Notes: a model not told the origin generated them from the letters alone. A stretch of DNA of 64,000 nt from Novosphingobium guangzhouense (GCF_002896965.1 NZ_LYMM01000031.1:1-64000); one strand, 5' to 3'. Positions 8,296 through 16,015 are shown, counted from the stretch's first letter. Program-made: numbers and translations.

Positions 8296-8332
8296 TGCGT
8301 TGCGAAAAATGGCGCGGCAATTTTGCAACGCA
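8296..8332. promoter_or_regulatory. Inverted repeat upstream of the TonB receptor, possible operator
   Basis: TGCGTTGCGAAA at 8296-8307 pairs with TTTTGCAACGCA at 8321-8332 (11 of 12 positions). The centre lies about 105 bp upstream of the receptor start, in the place expected for a promoter or operator. The half-site form is like that bound by LacI-type repressors, but no regulator is encoded beside it. Confidence 0.45.
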
Positions 8333-8408
8333 ACAAAGCCATGGGCACCTGGAGTCGGAAAGGCAGCGCCCTCCCCCAATTCCCTAAAAGCCATAGGCTT
8401 CACGAGGG

Positions 8409-8445
8409 GTTAGAAGGGTTTTTAGGGATTCTGTTAAAAGGTTAG
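8409..8445. other. AT-rich segment beside the iterons, possible DNA unwinding element
   Basis: This run (GGTTAGAAGGGTTTTTAG and following TTCTGTTAAAAGGTTAG) is clearly more AT-rich than its surroundings. It lies 50 bp from the first iteron. Plasmid origins usually pair iterons with such a segment; no good DnaA box is seen here. The role is inferred. Confidence 0.4.
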
Positions 8446-8498
8446 ACCGGCCCTGCGCCGCGCTGCAGCAAGCATTTTCGCCGAGTCGGACAAAATGC

Positions 8499-8625
8499 CC
8501 GTTCCCATAGTGTCGTCAAACCGTTCCCGAAGTGTCGGCGCATCCGTTCCCGAAGGGTCGAAGCCCCGTTCCCGAAAGGTCGAAGCCCTGCCCTCGTGCC
8601 CCCCTCACCCGTTCCCGGAGTGTCG
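8499..8625. other. Iteron array, probable origin of replication
   Basis: Five direct copies of CCGTTCCCGAAGTGTCG-like 17-mers lie at 8499-8515, 8521-8537, 8544-8560, 8566-8582 and 8609-8625. Start-to-start spacings are 22, 23, 22 and 43 bp, i.e. about two helical turns, with one unit position left empty. A sixth, inverted copy is at 8747-8762. The array follows repA, whose stop is at 8765. Phased direct repeats next to an initiator gene are the hallmark of an iteron origin. Confidence 0.85.
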
Positions 8626-8746
8626 AAGGCATAAACCGGCACGGGATTTTTGAATCACTTTTTGCCGAACCTTTCAAAACCACGTTCAATCGAGTCGGAT
8701 TTCGCACGCGCCGCGAATGCCGGCGGATTCTCGCCCTCACCCGACA

Positions 8747-8762
8747 CGACACTTCTGGAACG
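8747..8762 (-). repeat. Inverted sixth copy of the iteron
   Basis: Read on the minus strand this is CGTTCCAGAAGTGTCG, which differs from iteron 2 (CGTTCCCGAAGTGTCG) at one base. It ends two bases from the repA stop codon. Inverted iteron copies next to rep genes often serve in autoregulation of the initiator; that role is inferred. Confidence 0.7.
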
Positions 8763-8764
8763 CC

Positions 8765-10117
8765 CTAGCCGCGAAGCTGGTGACGGTGCTTCGCATGATG
8801 ACGCCGAACCCACCCGACGAAAGCTCGCTGCCAGTCCGCCGGAGTACGATCCTGATCGGCATTCACCCACCGCTCGAACTCGGCATGAAGCGCGTGAAGA
8901 TCCCAGCCCGGACACTCCCGACGCAAAAGGTCGATCGTCTCGTCCGTCATGAAACCACGCGTCGCCTTGTCGGAAAGACCGGCGACGGCGGAGCGGATAA
9001 GCTTGCGGGCGTCGATGGTGTCGTCTCGTTTCCCCGGGGAAACAGAAGAAGCAGGAAGTTCTGGGGCCATCGCCCCAGACCCCTTTACTGGCGTCGTCGC
9101 GCGTGCAGCCAAAGCAGTTTGCGCATTGCCAGCGTGCTGGGTCTCCCGGCGCACCGCTGCGTCATTGGGCGATGGCTGCTGGATGCCCTGAGGCGGACAT
9201 GTCTGGGAGCGCGAGGGGCTTTGCTCCTCGCATTCTTCCTTTTCATTCTTGAGGACAGGCAAGGACACTTCCGCCCCGCCCTTCCCGTCCACCCGCTTCA
9301 TGCGGATCATCGGTTCGCCGTCCTTCGCCGTTTCGATGCTCAGACCATAGCCGGGCAGGTCGTCCTTTTCGGCCAGCTTGAGCATTTCGAACTTGAAGCG
9401 GCGATATTGCCCTTCGGCGCCGGACTTTTCGAACAATACGGGCATGGAGATCGCGAAGCCGCCCTCCCCTGCTCCGCCGGCGTGCTTGCGCGCCACGCGG
9501 TAGAGCCAGCGTTCGCGGCCGCCGGTAATGTCGAAATAGGCGCGGTCGATGGACAGCACGCCGCCCTTCATCATCACGCCTTCCCAGAACCAGTTGGACA
9601 GCTCGATGGTCATCCCGCGCGAACGCTCGGTCTTTTCGTCGACCAGTTGCGTCCAGCCATCGAGCCACGAGAATGTGGCTTCCCGGCGGTTCTCGGCGCG
9701 CAGGTTGGTCTTGATCGTGGTTGCCACAAGCCGGTCGAGCGCCTGCCCCAGCAGTTCGTAGGCGCGGCCCGTGGTTGGCCGTCCGATCGCGCGCAGCAGG
9801 TCGTAAGGCATCAGGTGCAGCGTGCGCGGCACGTCGTTGGCGCCCCGGCGCGCCATGTCGGCCAGCATGCTGGCGCAGTAGATCAGGATGTCGGCATCCC
9901 AGATCGTCGCCATGCCGTAATCGGGGTTGGCGCTGACATGGACGTGCACCTTGCCGTCAGGACTGGTGTAATCGATCGGCTTGGACCGCTTGGTCTTGGC
10001 AAGGCTGAAAAACGGCCGCTCCATCATCTCGCGCTGATCGCGCAAGGGAAGGTCGGCGATGTAGGGAAGGAACAGGTCGAACTGTTCGCTCACCGAGGTC
10101 TTCTTGGCACGGGTCAC
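8765..10117 (-). CDS. repA: Plasmid replication initiator RepA (RPA family)
   Basis: Initiator of replicon replication, expected to bind the iterons downstream of its own gene. The GTG at 10117 is preferred (450 residues): the frame runs further upstream only through a parS palindrome. The N-terminal 300 residues match the RPA initiator family, with SEQFDLFLPYIADLPLRDQREMMERPFFSL, here split as residues 8-22 and on, followed by WDADILIY, WLDGWTQLVDEKTERSRGM and YRRFKFEMLKLAEK. The C-terminal 75 residues form a separate small domain (RKLIRSAVAGLSDKATRGF). Between them a low-complexity linker, about residues 290-362, is encoded by a segment that contains a parS site and two hairpins also found upstream of the gene. 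Order parA-parB-repA mimics repABC plasmids, but the initiator is not RepC. Confidence 0.9.
   Translation of the reverse strand: MTRAKKTSVSEQFDLFLPYIADLPLRDQREMMERPFFSLAKTKRSKPIDYTSPDGKVHVHVSANPDYGMATIWDADILIYCASMLADMARRGANDVPRTLHLMPYDLLRAIGRPTTGRAYELLGQALDRLVATTIKTNLRAENRREATFSWLDGWTQLVDEKTERSRGMTIELSNWFWEGVMMKGGVLSIDRAYFDITGGRERWLYRVARKHAGGAGEGGFAISMPVLFEKSGAEGQYRRFKFEMLKLAEKDDLPGYGLSIETAKDGEPMIRMKRVDGKGGAEVSLPVLKNEKEECEEQSPSRSQTCPPQGIQQPSPNDAAVRRETQHAGNAQTALAARATTPVKGSGAMAPELPASSVSPGKRDDTIDARKLIRSAVAGLSDKATRGFMTDETIDLLRRECPGWDLHALHAEFERWVNADQDRTPADWQRAFVGWVRRHHAKHRHQLRG
9028..9043. other. parS: parS centromere-like site inside repA
   Basis: GTTTCCCCGGGGAAAC is a perfect 16-bp palindrome, identical to the core of the copies at 10121-10138 and 12779-12796. 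It lies in the coding sequence of repA and encodes part of a V-S-P-G-K stretch. The form matches the parS-like sites of alphaproteobacterial partition systems. ParB is encoded 1.3 kb away. Confidence 0.85.
9061..9231. repeat. Hairpin module copy A, inside repA
   Basis: The module has CTGGGGCCATCGCCCCAG (9061-9078, followed by ACCCC) and a second hairpin at 9211-9231 (GCGAGGGGC arm, TTT loop). Together with parS at 9028 it repeats, in the same order and with nearly the same total length, the segment at 10121-10318. It is translated in frame as the RepA linker. Confidence 0.75.
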
Positions 10118-10120
10118 GAG

Positions 10121-10138
10121 TGTTTCCCCGGGGAAACA
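10121..10138. other. parS: parS site overlapping the repA translation start region
   Basis: TGTTTCCCCGGGGAAACA is a perfect 18-bp palindrome ending 3 bases upstream of the preferred repA GTG at 10117. Its GGGGAAA half stands at Shine-Dalgarno distance from that start, so ParB binding here could also affect repA expression. Confidence 0.88.
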
Positions 10139-10187
10139 TAGCGAAGCGAAGTTCGGCGAAGCCAAACATTTTCAGGAGAAGGAAGTC

Positions 10188-10318
10188 CTGGGGCCATCGC
10201 CCCAGACCCCCATACCGTCGAGGTCGCGAGCGCAGCTTCGTCGTGCGCCCATGGTGAGGCGGGAGGCATGAAAAGCCTGCGGCGCCAGTTCCGGGAGCGC
10301 GAGGGCGATGGCCCTCGC
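10188..10318. repeat. Hairpin module copy B, in the parB-repA gap
   Basis: The first hairpin is CTGGGGCCATCGCCCCAG (10188-10205, followed by ACCCC), identical to copy A. The second is GCGAGGGCGATGGCCCTCGC (10299-10318). Their cores, GGGCCATCGCCC and GGGCGATGGCCC, are exact reverse complements, so the loops CATC and GATG could pair. In repABC plasmids the equivalent gap encodes a counter-transcribed RNA; whether one exists here is unknown. Confidence 0.7.
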
Positions 10319-10337
10319 ATCTTCCCTTCGACTTCCA

Positions 10338-11381
10338 TCACGCCTGCAACCCCCGCCCTTCGGACTCCAGCTGCGCCAGCAATACGCGCACCGCGTTCAC
10401 CGTCTCTTCGAAGTTCGCGCCCGATCCGGCGTGGAGCCGCACGGTCATGCCCTGCCGGTTCTGCGACTGGAGCGAGGCGACCGGGCGGCCGGTGCGGCTG
10501 TTGGGGATGGAGTGCATGATGGGCTTGTCCTGCTCTTCCTCCGGCGCGGCAAGCAGGGCTTTCAGCACTTCGGCGGCGGTCAGGGCAGGGCGGCCGTCTT
10601 CGCGGCGGGTGGCCTGTTCTTTGGCAAGGCGAGCAGCTTCCTTGCGAATGGCGGGGGCCTTGTCCTTGTCATCCAGCGCCTGCGCCAGTGCATAGGCGGG
10701 CTTGAGCTGCACTTCGGCAGGGGATGCGAAGGCGGCGATCACGCCATCGGGCAGGGCGGCGACCTTGAGCATCTTGGACAGCCAGCCCTTGGACAGCTTC
10801 AGCCGTTCCGCCATGCGGGTCAGGTGGTTGCCGTAGTGGGCCTTCAGCGCATCGGCATAATTGCGCGCGCGTTCAAGGTCGGACACGTCCTTGCGGGCGC
10901 GGTTCTCGATATCGGCGAGGCGGAAGGCGGCTTCGTCGTCCAGCTGCGCGACTTGCGCTACGAACTGCATGTCAGGGTAGGAGTGCGCGCGCAGCCAGCT
11001 GATCGCCCAGTGGCGGCGGGTGCCGGCGATGACTTCGTAATCGTGCGCCGCATCGCCCTCTATCCGGCGCACCACGGCGGGAACCTTCTGGCCGCCTTCG
11101 GCAACGATGGAATCGATCAGTTCGCGGCAGGATTCTTCGGTAAGGTGGGCATAGCTGCGGGCATTGCCCGGCCACGGCCGCACGCGCGCGGGATCGAGCA
11201 GCAGCTGCGTCACCTGCCGCACTTCGCCGGTGGCGACGCGGGCGAGGGCGCTTTCCCGGCCGAGCAGGGTGGTGCCGCGGGCGCGTTCGGCGCGTTCAGG
11301 CTCACGCGCGGGGGCGGCGGGTGAGGGGGCTTCGTCCTCGGAAAGCAGGGCGGCGAGATAGTCGGATTGCTTGCGGGCCAT
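10338..11381 (-). CDS. parB: Plasmid partition protein ParB
   Basis: Centromere-binding partition protein of 347 residues, expected to bind the three GTTTCCCCGGGGAAAC sites and work with ParA. After an Ala/Pro/Glu-rich N-terminus (residues 1-45) comes the ParB/Srx domain with the CTP-binding-type motif GTRRHWA near residue 120 and a DVSDLERARNYADAL segment near residue 165. A helix-turn-helix follows (GNHLTRMAERLKLSKGWLSKMLKVAALP, residues 183 onward in two parts), then a C-terminal dimerisation region. It lies 83 bp after parA on the same strand and probably belongs to its operon. Confidence 0.93.
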   Translation of the reverse strand: MARKQSDYLAALLSEDEAPSPAAPAREPERAERARGTTLLGRESALARVATGEVRQVTQLLLDPARVRPWPGNARSYAHLTEESCRELIDSIVAEGGQKVPAVVRRIEGDAAHDYEVIAGTRRHWAISWLRAHSYPDMQFVAQVAQLDDEAAFRLADIENRARKDVSDLERARNYADALKAHYGNHLTRMAERLKLSKGWLSKMLKVAALPDGVIAAFASPAEVQLKPAYALAQALDDKDKAPAIRKEAARLAKEQATRREDGRPALTAAEVLKALLAAPEEEQDKPIMHSIPNSRTGRPVASLQSQNRQGMTVRLHAGSGANFEETVNAVRVLLAQLESEGRGLQA

Positions 11382-11464
11382 GGGTTACCTCGGAAGACTA
11401 CGGGCGAGAACGTATGCGGAACGAGCGGGATGTAGGAAAGTTAAAAAAGCTGAGGGTTTCTTCG

Positions 11465-12679
11465 TCAGCCATTGACCAGCATTTCTTCATCCACCCGCTG
11501 GCTGCGGCCCCATCCGGTGCGCACCAGCTGTTCGATCTGGCCCAGCGCTTCGTCCAGATTGGCGCGGCAGCGCTTGTGGGTGCGGGGGGTGCCGATCGGC
11601 TTTTCCAGTTCGTAGATCGTCATCATGCGCAGCGCCGCGTGGCTGATTTCCGCGCTTTCGAGGATCGGCACGGGCAGCAGGGCAGGGCCGAAGGTCTGCT
11701 CCATGATCGTGCGCACCATTTCGTGGCTGGGATCGTTGCCGTCGAACTTGGAGCACAGCAGGCGCACGAAGGAATAGTCCACCTCGATCCCCGCCTGCGT
11801 CAGCTGATCCAGCACCTGATCCATCATTGAAAGGAACTGCACGGTCGAGCAGAAGTCCGGCGTTGTCGCCGCCAGCGGCACCAGCAGCGCGTTGGCGGCC
11901 TGCATCACCGCAAGGCTGATCGTGCCCAGCGCCGGCGGCGGATCGAGCAGGACGATGTCGTAGTTGCGGGCAAGGTCGGTCAGCCCCTGCTTCAGCTTGC
12001 GGAAGCGCGCGGCCAGCACCGACTGCCCATCGGACCCGGCGGCGGCGAGTTCATATTCCACATCGAACAGCTCAAGGTTCGACGGGATCAGATCGACGTT
12101 CGGCCAGGGCGTGCGCTTGACCGCATAGAGCAGGTCGGCCTGCGTCGGGTCGATCGAGAGATAGGGGTAGAGCGTCTCTTCCCGCGTAATGTTGAAGTGC
12201 GGGTTGAAGCCGAACAGCGTCGTCGTCGTCGCCTGGCTGTCGCAGTCCACCACCAGCACGCGGTAACCCTGAACCGCGAAATAATGGGCAAGGTGCGTGG
12301 TGACGGTGGACTTGCCGACGCCGCCCTTGAAGTTCTGCACCGCGATCATGGCGGGCACGTCCAGCGGGGCGCGGGCAGGGGAGGCACCCAGCACTTCGCG
12401 CATGTGCAGCAGTTCCTCCACCGAATAACCGATCCTCCGCCCGTTCTCTCCGGCGGGGGGAGGGGGCAGGCGGCCGTCATCCTCGGCCATGCGGATGCGG
12501 TTGGTGGAACAGCCCAGCAGCTGCGCGGCCTCGGCAATACCGAAGCGCACGTTGAGGCCCTTGCGGCTTTCGGGCAGGAAGGCCTTGCGGCGCAACCGCT
12601 CGATCATCTTTTCACCAGCTTGAGCGAGATCGCCTATCTGCGACAGGATTGCATTCGATTCGGCCACGCAGCGCTCCAT
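11465..12679 (-). CDS. parA: Plasmid partition ATPase ParA
   Basis: ATPase of type Ia plasmid partition, 404 residues. The N-terminal third has a MerR-like helix-turn-helix (FGIAEAAQLLGCSTNRIRMAEDDGRL, residues 47-72 in two parts), as in ParA proteins that repress their own promoter. The ATPase core has the deviant Walker A KGGVGKS near residue 123, Walker A' VVDCDSQAT and Walker B VLLDPPPALG. The parS site about 100 bp upstream (12779-12796) is well placed for ParA/ParB autoregulation. The gene opens the parA-parB-repA series. Confidence 0.94.
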   Translation of the reverse strand: MERCVAESNAILSQIGDLAQAGEKMIERLRRKAFLPESRKGLNVRFGIAEAAQLLGCSTNRIRMAEDDGRLPPPPAGENGRRIGYSVEELLHMREVLGASPARAPLDVPAMIAVQNFKGGVGKSTVTTHLAHYFAVQGYRVLVVDCDSQATTTTLFGFNPHFNITREETLYPYLSIDPTQADLLYAVKRTPWPNVDLIPSNLELFDVEYELAAAGSDGQSVLAARFRKLKQGLTDLARNYDIVLLDPPPALGTISLAVMQAANALLVPLAATTPDFCSTVQFLSMMDQVLDQLTQAGIEVDYSFVRLLCSKFDGNDPSHEMVRTIMEQTFGPALLPVPILESAEISHAALRMMTIYELEKPIGTPRTHKRCRANLDEALGQIEQLVRTGWGRSQRVDEEMLVNG

Positions 12680-12995
12680 TGAAGCATGTTTATGCTATCA
12701 ATCGCGCAAATCGTTCAATTTTTCAACTTTTTCCCGATAGCCCTTCATTTTTATGGCGTGGCCGATCTTGCTGATGCCTGTTTCCCCGGGGAAACATGTG
12801 AAGCTGCGAAAAGGAAACGCCTGCCGGACCTCTCCGACAGGCGGACACACCTGCCGCCGCAGATTGCACCTGACGGCTGCCTCGGGCCTCTTTACGCTCA
12901 GGGTGAATCATCAGGTAATCGGCAAGGGCACCTGAGAAGGAGGCCCGAAAAGGAGACTGGGGAATGACCAGAGCCTGGGCTTCTGCAAGCGGTGA
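12680..12995. promoter_or_regulatory. parA promoter region
   Basis: This 316-bp gap separates parA from the convergent-facing end of an MFS gene. The first 80 bases from the parA start are AT-rich (TTCAATTTTTCAACTTTTTCCC on the plus strand, in pieces) and should carry the parA promoter. A parS site follows at 12779-12796. The remainder (12800-12995) shows no supported gene. Confidence 0.55.
12779..12796. other. parS: parS site upstream of parA
   Basis: Third perfect copy of TGTTTCCCCGGGGAAACA, located 100 bp upstream of the parA start. With the copies at 9028 and 10121 the three sites flank and interrupt the par/rep block. Confidence 0.88.
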
Positions 12996-14495
12996 TCAGG
13001 CGCGCGCTTCCCTTGGCGTGCGGCCGGGGATCGGGGCTGCGTGATGCGCGGGCTCGGGAGCGAGAAGGGCATCGGCCACCGCTTCCGGGATCGTCTCCTC
13101 CAGCACGGCGGCTTCCATGATCGGCACTGCCATCTCGTCAAGGTCGGCTTCGGTCAGGCTGTAGCCGCGCAGCAGCAGGATGCTCAGCAGCGGGGCGAGG
13201 GCGGGGATGATCGCAAAGCAGATCTGGATCGCCATCACCGCGCCGCTGCTCTGCACTTGCGCGGTGCCGCTGTCCGACGCGGCATAGCCCATGACCGAAA
13301 GCGTGGCGCCCATGATCATCAGCCCCGCCGCGTTGGATACCTTGTCAACGAAGCTCATGAAGCCGGAAAACGCGCCTTCGCGCCGCAGCCCGGTGGTGAC
13401 GTAGTCGTAACGCACCGCGTCGGTCAGCATCGATGCGGCCAGAAGGACCACCCCGCTCATCATCGCGCCGATCACGGTGACGCGCGCGCCCAGCACCCAC
13501 AGCGTTTCGTGCGGCCCGGCAACCACCCAGCTGAGCACGGCAAGCCCGTAAAGGCCCAGCGCCGCAACGTAAGTGTTCTTCTTGTCGAACCGCTTCGACA
13601 GGCGCAGCCAGACGGGCACGGCAAGGATGTTGCCCGCGGTCAGGAACACGTAGAACAGCCCCAGCCAGGTATCGGTGCGCTGCAGGACGTAGCGGGTGAA
13701 ATAGGCGTTGGATACGCTGGCGGTGGCCACGCCGATCATGAAGATCACGTGGACGAACACCATGATGCGGAACGGCCGGTTGCGCCATGCCACCTTCAGC
13801 TGGTCCACAAAGCGGCCGGGGTGCCTGGCCTCGTTCACGGTGGCGCGGGCGGACCGCAGCATCGGGATGGTGACGATGCACAGCGCGAACACGATCCCGC
13901 CCATGACCCAGCCCATCGCCGCATGGCCATCGCGCCCCGCACCCCATGCCTGCAGCAACCAGGGCGGCACCGAGGAGCCGAGGATCTGCCCCACGAAGCC
14001 GCCATACGTGCGATAGGCAAGGATGGTGGAACGGGCGTGGTAACCGTCGCACACTTCGACGATCATCGCCGAAGAGGGCACGGAATAGAGCGAATAGGCG
14101 GTGCCGTGCAGCGCCAGCATGAACCCCACGTAGACCAGCAGCAGCACGCCGTTGCCGATGTTGGGCACCGCGAACATGCCGACGATGGCGACGGGCATCA
14201 TCACCGATGCCGCCAGCAGATAAGGCACCCGGCGCCCCCAGCGGCTTTTCGTGTTGTCGCTGAGGTATCCGGCAAAGGGATCGACGAACCCGTCGTAGAT
14301 CTTCACCACCGCGAACAGGGCGGCGGCTATCCCGGCAGAGATCGCCAGATTGTCGGTCAGGAAGCGCAGCACCAGCACGGCGACGATCTGGCCCGAAGCG
14401 TTCATCGCCGCCGCGCCGATCGCGAAGGCAAGGATCACCGTCTTGCCGGTATCGAGAACCTGATCAGGAGCGGATGGATCGCTGCTGCGCGCCAT
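12996..14495 (-). CDS. MFS transporter of the glycoside/cation symporter type
   Basis: Inner-membrane transporter of 499 residues with about 12 hydrophobic segments. It matches the MelB-like GPH/MFS_2 group: FAVVKIYDGFVDPFAGYLSDNTKSRWGRRVPYLL, seen in pieces at residues 60-95, holds the D-G-x-x-D-P and SDxTxSRWGRR hallmarks. These carriers move sugars or glycosides with H+ or Na+. The start at 14495 is chosen because GGGA lies upstream at suitable distance and the preceding in-frame codons encode an unlikely Arg/Gly-rich tail. A LysR regulator is transcribed divergently and may control it. Substrate is unknown. Confidence 0.87.
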   Translation of the reverse strand: MARSSDPSAPDQVLDTGKTVILAFAIGAAAMNASGQIVAVLVLRFLTDNLAISAGIAAALFAVVKIYDGFVDPFAGYLSDNTKSRWGRRVPYLLAASVMMPVAIVGMFAVPNIGNGVLLLVYVGFMLALHGTAYSLYSVPSSAMIVEVCDGYHARSTILAYRTYGGFVGQILGSSVPPWLLQAWGAGRDGHAAMGWVMGGIVFALCIVTIPMLRSARATVNEARHPGRFVDQLKVAWRNRPFRIMVFVHVIFMIGVATASVSNAYFTRYVLQRTDTWLGLFYVFLTAGNILAVPVWLRLSKRFDKKNTYVAALGLYGLAVLSWVVAGPHETLWVLGARVTVIGAMMSGVVLLAASMLTDAVRYDYVTTGLRREGAFSGFMSFVDKVSNAAGLMIMGATLSVMGYAASDSGTAQVQSSGAVMAIQICFAIIPALAPLLSILLLRGYSLTEADLDEMAVPIMEAAVLEETIPEAVADALLAPEPAHHAAPIPGRTPREARA

Positions 14496-14797
14496 GGAAT
14501 TCCCTTGCTGCCGTGCGCGGCGGGCAAGCCTTCCCCGTGCGGAAAAGCAAGCTTTCCACCCCGGATCTGTTCGGCTGCCGAAATGCGCTGTGTTTGCAGG
14601 TGGCAGGAAACCACAGTTTTGCGATCCAGACCACAGGGCCACGACAACACGATGGCACCGGAAATGACCGCATTTTAACGCGGAACATGGAAATAAATAT
14701 AATAATAACAGTAAGATAAAGATGTCAGGAGGAATGGGGAAGCGCGGTTGGCCGGCACCTGCCTAACAGCTATGCGCAGCAAGCATGAGGCTCAGTC
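14496..14797. promoter_or_regulatory. Divergent promoter region, MFS and LysR genes
   Basis: The 302-bp gap has an AT-rich tract at 14672-14722 (ATGGAAATAAATATAATAATA and following), unlike the GC-rich surroundings, which is the likely site of divergent promoters and the LysR operator. No coding potential is seen. An AGGAGG sequence at 14727-14732 is too far from the LysR start to be its binding site. Confidence 0.45.
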
Positions 14798-15715
14798 ATG
14801 GACATACGCAAGTTTGACTATTTCATGTCAGTCGCCGAATTGGGCAGTTTCTCACGCGCGGCGGTCAGCCTGCGGCTGTCGCAGCCGTTGCTCAGCCGAC
14901 AGGTCCGCACTCTGGAAGAAGAGCTGGGCCTGCCGCTGTTCTACCGCAACGGGCGGGGGGTAACGCTGACGCAGGCCGGGCGCTGCCTGCTCAAGAACGC
15001 GCGGACCGTGCGCGATGCGGTGGAGATGACCTACAATGAACTCAACCAGTTGAAGAGCCAGCTGGTGGGCGCGGCGGCGATCGGCATGCCCACCAGCGTC
15101 GGCCGCGCGGTCAGCGTCGATCTGGCGCAGCATTTCGCCCGTCACACGCCGGACGTGAAGCTGCACATCGTCGAAGGGCTGAGCAGCGATATCGCCGAGC
15201 AGATCCAGCAGGGCCGCCTTGATGTGGCGATCCTCTATACCCCGATCCGCAACCAGAGCATCCTGTCGGACCCGGTGGTGGTGGAGCATCTGGTCCTGGT
15301 CAGCGCGCCGGGGCAGGGGCCAGATGCGCCGGTGAGCATGGACGACCTGCTGCGCCTGCCGCTGGTGACAAGCGGCCCGAACCAGCAGCTGCGCCGCGAT
15401 CTGGAACAGGCGGCCCGTGCGCGCGGGGTGCAGTTGAACATCGCGGTGGAGGTCGATTCGCTCACCTCGATCCTGCAGATGGTCAACGTCGGGCTTGGCC
15501 ATGCGGTGCTGCCGCCCTCCGCACTGGTGCGCCATGGCCTGCGCGATCATTTCGACGTGGCCAGCTTCACCGACGATATCTTTCACCGCACCCTCTACGT
15601 GGGCACCGGCCCGCAACGCTCTGACGCCGCCCCGGCGCGCCAGTTGGCGGGCGTGGTGAAGGAAACCCTGCAACGGCTTGCCGGGCCGCTGACCTGGGAC
15701 GTGATCCGGGCCTGA
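14798..15715 (+). CDS. LysR-family transcriptional regulator
   Basis: DNA-binding regulator of 305 residues. The N-terminal winged helix-turn-helix is typical (FSRAAVSLRLSQPLLSRQVR, residues 20-39, then TLEEELGLPLFYRNGRGVTLTQAG). The C-terminal part is a two-lobed effector domain (VGAAAIGMPTSVGRA; GLGHAVLPPSALV). It is divergent from the MFS gene at 12996-14495, the usual arrangement for a LysR activator and its target. The inducer is unknown. Confidence 0.93.
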   Translation: MDIRKFDYFMSVAELGSFSRAAVSLRLSQPLLSRQVRTLEEELGLPLFYRNGRGVTLTQAGRCLLKNARTVRDAVEMTYNELNQLKSQLVGAAAIGMPTSVGRAVSVDLAQHFARHTPDVKLHIVEGLSSDIAEQIQQGRLDVAILYTPIRNQSILSDPVVVEHLVLVSAPGQGPDAPVSMDDLLRLPLVTSGPNQQLRRDLEQAARARGVQLNIAVEVDSLTSILQMVNVGLGHAVLPPSALVRHGLRDHFDVASFTDDIFHRTLYVGTGPQRSDAAPARQLAGVVKETLQRLAGPLTWDVIRA

Positions 15716-15744
15716 AGGAGCCGGTTTCGCTCGCCGTCGCCGAA

Positions 15745-15766
15745 GGCATATGCTATGGCATATGCC
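15745..15766. promoter_or_regulatory. Operator palindrome of the vapBC pair
   Basis: GGCATATGC (15745-15753) and GCATATGCC (15758-15766) form a perfect 9-bp inverted repeat with a 4-base spacer, 11 bp before the antitoxin start. It is the expected kind of site for VapB/VapBC autorepression. Confidence 0.75.
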
Positions 15767-15777
15767 AAGGAGTCGTC

Positions 15778-16011
15778 ATGAACGTCGAACGTCACGTGAA
15801 ACTGTTCAAGAACGGGCGCAGTCAGGCCGTGCGCATCCCCCGTGAATTCGAGCTTCCCGGCGAAGATGCTATCATGCGCAAGGAGGGCGGACGCATCATC
15901 ATCGAACCTGCGCCGCCGCCCTCCCTGCTCGCCCTGTTGAAGACACTGGAGCCGATCGAGGACGATTTCGGCCCGATCGACGATCTGCCACCCGAACCTG
16001 TGTCGCTCTGA
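15778..16011 (+). CDS. vapB: Type II antitoxin VapB (AbrB-fold)
   Basis: Antitoxin of 77 residues. The N-terminal half is a swapped-hairpin AbrB/MazE DNA-binding domain (VKLFKNGRSQAVRIPREFELPG); the C-terminal acidic tail (EPIEDDFGPIDDLP) would bind and neutralise the toxin. An AAGGAG ribosome binding site lies at 15767-15772. The VapC toxin starts 4 bp after the stop. The upstream palindrome fits autoregulation. Confidence 0.9.
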   Translation: MNVERHVKLFKNGRSQAVRIPREFELPGEDAIMRKEGGRIIIEPAPPPSLLALLKTLEPIEDDFGPIDDLPPEPVSL

Positions 16012-16015
16012 GGGT

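Noticed and set aside
8499..8625. Could the repeat array be a CRISPR
   Set aside because: Units are 17 bp at 22-bp steps with 5-6 bp between them, too short for spacers, and no cas gene is present.
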